A stretch of 64,000 nucleotides of DNA from contig OZ244213.1 of assembly GCA_965216905.1 (NCBI GenBank), positions 2,604,001-2,668,000 of the forward strand. Direction: 5' to 3'. The translations under genes were made by a program, and so were the position numbers. Of this stretch, positions 60,581 to 64,000 are shown piece after piece. Below the pieces are notes generated by a model, which was given only the letters and a program-made list of their open reading frames with translations, searched no databases and was not told where the DNA came from. The stretch is from G965216905 sp965216905. GTDB lineage: Bacteria > Actinomycetota > Acidimicrobiia > Spongiisociales > ZC4RG35. Numbering within the stretch: position 1 is the stretch's first letter; every line of letters begins with the position of its first letter.

Positions 60581-60757
60581 ATGATGATGAACAAGCGCCA
60601 CAACGCTGAGTTTCTCGGTCTCACCGGCCGGCTTCGGCGCGCCGTCATCGCAGGCCCGCTGACGGCAGGGCCGTCGACCGATCGAACGGTCGGCGCCGCC
60701 CTCTTTGTCTCGGGACCGGCCACGATCGACCCCTTCCGGCGAGTTCACCTCATGTGA
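60581..60757 (+). CDS. Leader ORF upstream of whiB7 (58 residues)
   Basis: A 58-residue frame with a strong ribosome site (GGAAGGAGG) five bases before ATG-ATG-ATG at 60581. The peptide starts MMMNKRHNAEF and ends DPFRRVHLM just before the attenuator hairpin; no protein domain is visible. Its place between a good promoter and an intrinsic terminator suggests a regulatory upstream ORF whose translation is sensed, rather than a functional protein. Ribosome stalling here by antibiotics or amino-acid shortage could let RNA polymerase pass the terminator. Confidence 0.65.
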   Translation: MMMNKRHNAEFLGLTGRLRRAVIAGPLTAGPSTDRTVGAALFVSGPATIDPFRRVHLM

Positions 60758-60784
60758 CGACTCACTGAGTCACACGACCCGCAG

Positions 60785-60818
60785 AGCCGCCGGACCACTA
60801 CTCAGCCGGCGGCTTTTT
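60785..60818 (+). terminator. Intrinsic terminator/attenuator in the whiB7 leader
   Basis: agccgccgg (60785-60793) pairs with ccggcggct (60806-60814) across a 12-base loop, and the last T begins a TTTTT run (60814-60818). It is the only clear hairpin with a T-run seen in the window. It lies 28 bases after the leader-ORF stop and 35 bases before the whiB7 ATG. Confidence 0.85.
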
Positions 60819-60852
60819 GCTGTCGCCGGTGACCACGAACTCAGGAGTACAC

Positions 60853-61161
60853 ATGAATCACAACGAATTCTTCGCAGACGGCCGATGTCTGGACTCCGGG
60901 AAGGACGACCTGTTCTTCTCGGAGCGAGCCGGCGACCTGGCCATCGCCCAGTCCTTGTGCGCCGAATGTGGAATCCGGATCCGGTGCCTGGAGTACGCAC
61001 TGGAGGAGTCCATCGAATGGGGCGTCTGGGGAGGCGTCGTGTTCTGGGATGGGCGCGCCTACCACCGGAAACGCGGGCGTGGCCGGCCTCGCAAGTCGGA
61101 GGCGGCGCTCCCCATCGAAGCGAGCCGCGGTGAGCTCGAAGAGATGGTTCGATCCGCATGA
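60853..61161 (+). CDS. whiB7: WhiB7-like transcription factor with AT-hook
   Basis: A 102-residue WhiB protein from ATG 60853 (AGGAG nine bases upstream). The [4Fe-4S] ligands are Cys12, Cys36, Cys39 and Cys45 (LCAECGIRIRC), followed by the turn GVWGG (57-61). The C-terminal KRGRGRPRK (73-81) is an AT-hook, the mark of WhiB7. WhiB7 acts with the primary sigma factor region 4 to turn on intrinsic antibiotic-resistance genes in response to ribosome inhibitors and redox state. The leader ORF and attenuator upstream support the assignment. Confidence 0.92.
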   Translation: MNHNEFFADGRCLDSGKDDLFFSERAGDLAIAQSLCAECGIRIRCLEYALEESIEWGVWGGVVFWDGRAYHRKRGRGRPRKSEAALPIEASRGELEEMVRSA

Positions 61162-61183
61162 TCCGCCATCGGACCCAGCACGC

Positions 61184-61215
61184 ACGAAGGCCCCGGACGT
61201 ATCCGGGGCCTTCGT
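61184..61215. terminator. 14-bp perfect hairpin between whiB7 and the sigma gene
   Basis: acgaaggccccgga and its complement flank the loop cgta. It lies between convergent genes and could stop transcription from both sides; a short pyrimidine run (cttgc) follows on the plus strand. Confidence 0.75.
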
Positions 61216-61271
61216 CTTGCGTCGTCGGGCGAGAGGAGGAGAGAGAGGAACCCGACGGCGATCTGATGTTC

Positions 61272-62204
61272 TTATGAGGCGTTGCTCCGAAGCGGCCGGC
61301 GACTCATCAGCGGGGCCCGCATCTTGGCGATTGCCTTCGACTCGATCTGACGAATCCGTTCGCGGGTGACGTTGAAGTGCCTCCCGACCTCGTCGAGTGT
61401 CTTGGGTTCGATGTTTCCGAGCCCGTATCGCATTGCCACGACGAGCCGCTCACGCTCGTTGAGCCGTCCCATCACCTCGGAGAGGTCGACGAGCCGCAAG
61501 CTGACGAGCGCCTTCTCGAAGGGGTCGTCGGCGTCGAGGTCTTCGATGAAGTCGCCGAGCATGGCGCTGTCTTCGCCGACGGGCTCGAAGATGGACACCG
61601 GTTCCGGTGCGATCCGCTTCGCCTCGGCCACCTTGTCGGCGGTGAGACCGGCCTCGGTGGCGATCTCTTCGTCCGAAGGCTTGCGACCGAGCCGCTTGAT
61701 CAGCTCGTTCTCGGCCGACTGCACCTGCGAGATGGTGTCCATCATGTGAACGGGGACCCGAATGGTGCGGCTCTTGTCGGCGATGGCGCGGCTGATCGCC
61801 TGGCGAATCCACCACGTGGCATAGGTGGAGAACTTGAATCCCTTGCTGTAGTCGAACTTCTCGACGGCCCGGATCAGCCCGAGGTTGCCCTCCTGCACGA
61901 GGTCCAGAAAGGGCAGCCCGGCGTGCTGATACCGCTTGGCGATGGAGACGACCAGCCGGAGGTTGGCCTGGATGAAGCGCTGCTTGGCGACCAGACCTTC
62001 CTGAATCTCCGCCTCGAGCCGGGCGATGTCGGTGTCGCTGTGATCACCGTCTTCGAGCTTGGCCTCGGCGCGACGCCCCGCTTCGATCTCCTGGGCCAAC
62101 TGGATCTCACCGTCGGCGGTGAGAAGCGAGAAGGTCCCGATTCCGTCCAGGTACTGCCGGACGGCCTCGTCTCCGGCATCCATGGCGTTCATGCGGCGGT
62201 TCAT
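61272..62204 (-). CDS. Primary-like sigma-70 factor, SigB/HrdB-type group 2
   Basis: A protein of 310 residues (ATG 62204; 62192 and 62183 are alternatives). Regions: 1.2 (DEAVRQYLDGIGTFSLLTAD, IQLAQEIEAG), 2 (NLRLVVSIAKRYQHAGLPFL, QEGNLGLIRAVEKFDYSKGF, STYATWWIRQAI), 3 (TIRVPVHMMDTIS) and 4 (ERERLVVAMRYGLGNIEPKT, HFNVTRERIRQIESKAIAKM). The lack of a long acidic N-terminus and the 310-residue size fit SigB-like group 2 rather than the essential SigA. It is convergent with whiB7. Whether it is the WhiB7 partner cannot be told. Confidence 0.93.
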   Translation of the reverse strand: MNRRMNAMDAGDEAVRQYLDGIGTFSLLTADGEIQLAQEIEAGRRAEAKLEDGDHSDTDIARLEAEIQEGLVAKQRFIQANLRLVVSIAKRYQHAGLPFLDLVQEGNLGLIRAVEKFDYSKGFKFSTYATWWIRQAISRAIADKSRTIRVPVHMMDTISQVQSAENELIKRLGRKPSDEEIATEAGLTADKVAEAKRIAPEPVSIFEPVGEDSAMLGDFIEDLDADDPFEKALVSLRLVDLSEVMGRLNERERLVVAMRYGLGNIEPKTLDEVGRHFNVTRERIRQIESKAIAKMRAPLMSRRPLRSNAS

Positions 62205-62385
62205 GATCTCTCGTCGTCCCCTGTCGTCACCGAGCCGGCCGGAGCCTGCTCCAAACCTCTGCTCGTTCCTCTCACGCTGCTTACGCGGCGCACTACCCGC
62301 TGTATCGGAGGTGTCAATGGTCGGGTTGAGAGCTTTTCCGGAAAAAAAGATCTCGATTGGACTCCCGGCTGGTACAACCCCTGAA

Positions 62386-63318
62386 GTGAAGACACTCGCC
62401 GACCTCTCCGAGTTCCGCGTTTCTCCCCTCACCGCAGGGGATATCGCCGCAGCCGTTCGGGTCTTCGGCTCGGTGGAGAAAGCCGTCGACGGCGAGGTCC
62501 TGGTCGACGAGGGGGATTTGGCGGCCACCTGGTCGATGCCGACGTTCGACCTGGCGACCATGTCCATCAGAGTGTTCGAGGGTGACCGGATGATTGCCTG
62601 CGGCGAGGTCTTGGAGGGACGAGCCGAGGTTGCAGTCGTTCCCGACCGTTGGGGGCGAGGGATCGGTGAAGCGTTGGCTCGATGGACGTGGGAGGTGGCC
62701 GCCGCCGCGGGTATGGCAACGGTCGGCCAGACGGTCAGCGATCGCAACGAGCGCGCTCACCGTCTGTTCGGGGAGCTCGGCTACTTCGTCGGGTGGCAGT
62801 CATGGATCCTGCGGCGTTCCATCACTGCCGGCATGGAACCGCCCGACTTGGGCCCCGGCATCACGTTGCGTCCGATCCGTCGCCCCGAGGACGACCGGGT
62901 GGTATTCGATGTCATCGACGCCGCCTTCAACGAGTGGCGTGATCGCCCCGGCTGGTCGTTCGAGGATTGGCGAGCCGGAAAGCTGGAGCATCCGTCCTCG
63001 CGCCCGGACCTGTCGGTGATCGCCGAGGTCGACGGCTCGCCCGTGGGAGCCGGCATCGCCTTCATCTATGAGGACGACGCCCAAAACGAAGGGTGGGTGG
63101 AGCAGATCGCGGTCGCCAAGTCCCACCGCGGGCGGGGGTTGGGGAGGGCGATGCTGACGCAGATGTTCCGCAACTTCGCCGCCGCCGGCAGGCCGCAGGC
63201 CGGTCTTGCCACCGACTCTCGGACGGGGGCCCTCAGCTTGTACGAGCACGTCGGGATGAGCGTGGCGGAGAGCTACACCCGGTTCACCAAGGACCTGGGG
63301 ATGGAGTCGGGGGACTGA
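62386..63318 (+). CDS. Two-domain GNAT acetyltransferase (MshD-like layout)
   Basis: A protein of 310 residues starting at GTG 62386. It has two GNAT folds: the first has the acetyl-CoA loop VVPDRWGRGIGEALARW, the second VAKSHRGRGLGRAMLTQMFR; both keep the R-x-x-G-x-G/A type pyrophosphate loop. Two-domain GNATs of about 300 residues include mycothiol synthase MshD, but the similarity is in layout only. The last blocks (ATDSRTGALSLYEHVGMSV) are standard for the family. It is divergent from the sigma gene. Confidence 0.85.
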   Translation: MKTLADLSEFRVSPLTAGDIAAAVRVFGSVEKAVDGEVLVDEGDLAATWSMPTFDLATMSIRVFEGDRMIACGEVLEGRAEVAVVPDRWGRGIGEALARWTWEVAAAAGMATVGQTVSDRNERAHRLFGELGYFVGWQSWILRRSITAGMEPPDLGPGITLRPIRRPEDDRVVFDVIDAAFNEWRDRPGWSFEDWRAGKLEHPSSRPDLSVIAEVDGSPVGAGIAFIYEDDAQNEGWVEQIAVAKSHRGRGLGRAMLTQMFRNFAAAGRPQAGLATDSRTGALSLYEHVGMSVAESYTRFTKDLGMESGD

Positions 63319-63363
63319 TACCATCCGGTACTCGCCGTCACCGCCCTTCGATGGTGAGAGATC

Positions 63364-63436
63364 GGGCGTTTAGCTCAGTCGGGAGAGCGCTTCCCTTACA
63401 AGGAAGAGGTCGGCGGTTCGAGCCCGTCAACGCCCA
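63364..63436 (+). tRNA. tRNA-Val (TAC)
   Basis: Cloverleaf with acceptor gggcgtt / aacgccc and discriminator A, D-arm tagctcagtcgggagagc, anticodon stem cttcc / ggaag around loop cttacaa (TAC at 63397-63399), and T-arm ggcgg-ttcgagc-ccgtc with one G-T pair. No CCA is encoded. The integrase gene ends 13 bases downstream, which makes this tRNA the likely attachment site. Confidence 0.95.
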
Positions 63437-63449
63437 CCGCCGAAACCCC

Positions 63450-64000
63450 TTATGTAGCAAGGGTCTCCGGCTCTCTGGTGGGGAGCTCAACGACCGCTGG
63501 TCCACGTTTGGTCCGCGCCTGGTCCGCGCGTGAAGCGTTTCTGGCCTGTTCGAGACGGTCGGTGGCGGCTTCGTCGACCCCGTCATAGAGGTGGCCGTAG
63601 ACGTCGAATACGGTCCGCGTGCTCTCGTGGCCGAGGCGATCCGCGATGTATTTCGGGGACTCTCCTTGGGCGATCAGCAACGCGACGTGGGTGTGGCGGA
63701 GGTCGTGGGGTGTGCACGGCGAACCCACCGAAGCGTCCACCGCCGGGTTCCAATAGCGGGAGCGGAACCGGTTGTAGTCGAGGGGGCCTCCCCGGGGCAT
63801 CGAGAAGATCAGGTCGGACGACGAGGGATACGTGGAGAGCTGGGCGACGAGTTCGTCGACGACGAACTGTGGGATCCCGATCGTGCGTCGTGCCTTGCGG
63901 GTCTTGAGCGGGCTGGTGACCATTCGGCCGGTTCCCTGGCGCGAAAGCTGCTCATCAACGCGCAAGGTTCGCCGAAGCGGATCGAAGTCGTCGATGCGGA
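63450..64000 (-). CDS. Tyrosine recombinase/integrase, N-terminus cut by window edge
   Basis: At least 183 C-terminal residues of a phage-type integrase, open to the right edge. The catalytic set visible includes the HxxR box (TPHDLRHTHVALLI), the following His in LGHESTRTV, and the nucleophile Tyr in FDVYGHLYD. The first catalytic Arg lies outside the window. It reads toward tRNA-Val and stops 13 bases from it, the usual place for an element integrated at the 3' end of a tRNA gene. The rest of the mobile element lies beyond position 64000. Confidence 0.93.
   Translation of the reverse strand, partial: RIDDFDPLRRTLRVDEQLSRQGTGRMVTSPLKTRKARRTIGIPQFVVDELVAQLSTYPSSSDLIFSMPRGGPLDYNRFRSRYWNPAVDASVGSPCTPHDLRHTHVALLIAQGESPKYIADRLGHESTRTVFDVYGHLYDGVDEAATDRLEQARNASRADQARTKRGPAVVELPTREPETLAT

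Noticed and set aside
1..64000. CRISPR arrays or rRNA genes.
   Set aside because: I found no regularly spaced repeats of the right kind and no rRNA-like sequence in the window.

Overview
The window comes from a high-GC Gram-positive bacterium, very probably an actinobacterium. The visible reasons are a WhiB protein with an AT-hook, four luciferase-like monooxygenase genes (at least some probably F420-dependent), GTP-type PEP carboxykinase, a cytoplasmic-type NarGHJI, mycobacterial-style lipoproteins, frequent GTG starts and many ATGA/GTGA gene overlaps. The class (Acidimicrobiia or a relative would fit) is an inference that cannot be settled from sequence reading alone.

Layout. 1-10.4 kb: central and accessory carbon metabolism (hydroxypyruvate-isomerase-like protein cut by the left edge, CoA-binding protein, DoxX-like protein, an AtuA-family gene broken by one frameshift, SDR, LLM oxidoreductase, HpcH/HpaI aldolase, pckG, acyltransferase). 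10.4-20.9 kb: a complete nitrate-respiration island, narK1-narK2-rrf2-cytochrome c-narGHJI, preceded by a DosR/DevR-like palindrome. 20.9-31.8 kb: a 157-bp nested inverted-repeat element, a PGM1-like ATP-grasp peptide ligase with a possible tiny ORF in front, two acyl-CoA synthetases (one PrpE), a TauE/SafE plus DUF1634 pair, cobO, LLM oxidoreductase, a lipoprotein and a DUF547 protein. 31.9-43.1 kb: MacB/FtsX-type ABC exporter, dienelactone hydrolase, an LLM oxidoreductase overlapping a BisC-like molybdoenzyme, aidB, aat, a double-domain universal stress protein and a CAT-anticodon tRNA.

43.1-52.1 kb is the accessory and regulatory part: an ECF sigma factor overlapping a membrane-tethered propeller-like protein, a large secreted repeat protein, a degraded thioredoxin/antitoxin junction next to an intact MazF toxin, and a partner-switching set (RsbW-like kinase, STAS antagonist, SigB/F-type sigma factor). 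The sigma factor carries an N-terminal extension that looks like a degenerate GHKL anti-sigma domain. 52.1-64 kb: a short zinc-binding protein, dps, small stress proteins, a TauE/SafE transporter split into two overlapping half genes, a PspC/LiaF/two-component envelope-stress cluster, zwf, a whiB7-like gene with a leader ORF and an intrinsic terminator in its 5' region, a primary-like sigma factor, a two-domain GNAT enzyme, and tRNA-Val followed at once by an integrase that runs off the right edge.

Read together, the window combines anaerobic nitrate respiration with a dense set of stress regulators. The most unusual items are the sigma factor with the built-in anti-sigma-like domain (51038-52108), the whiB7 attenuator (60523-61161), the split TauE/SafE pair, and the nested inverted-repeat element after narI. 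All functions are assigned by eye from motifs; no database search was run.
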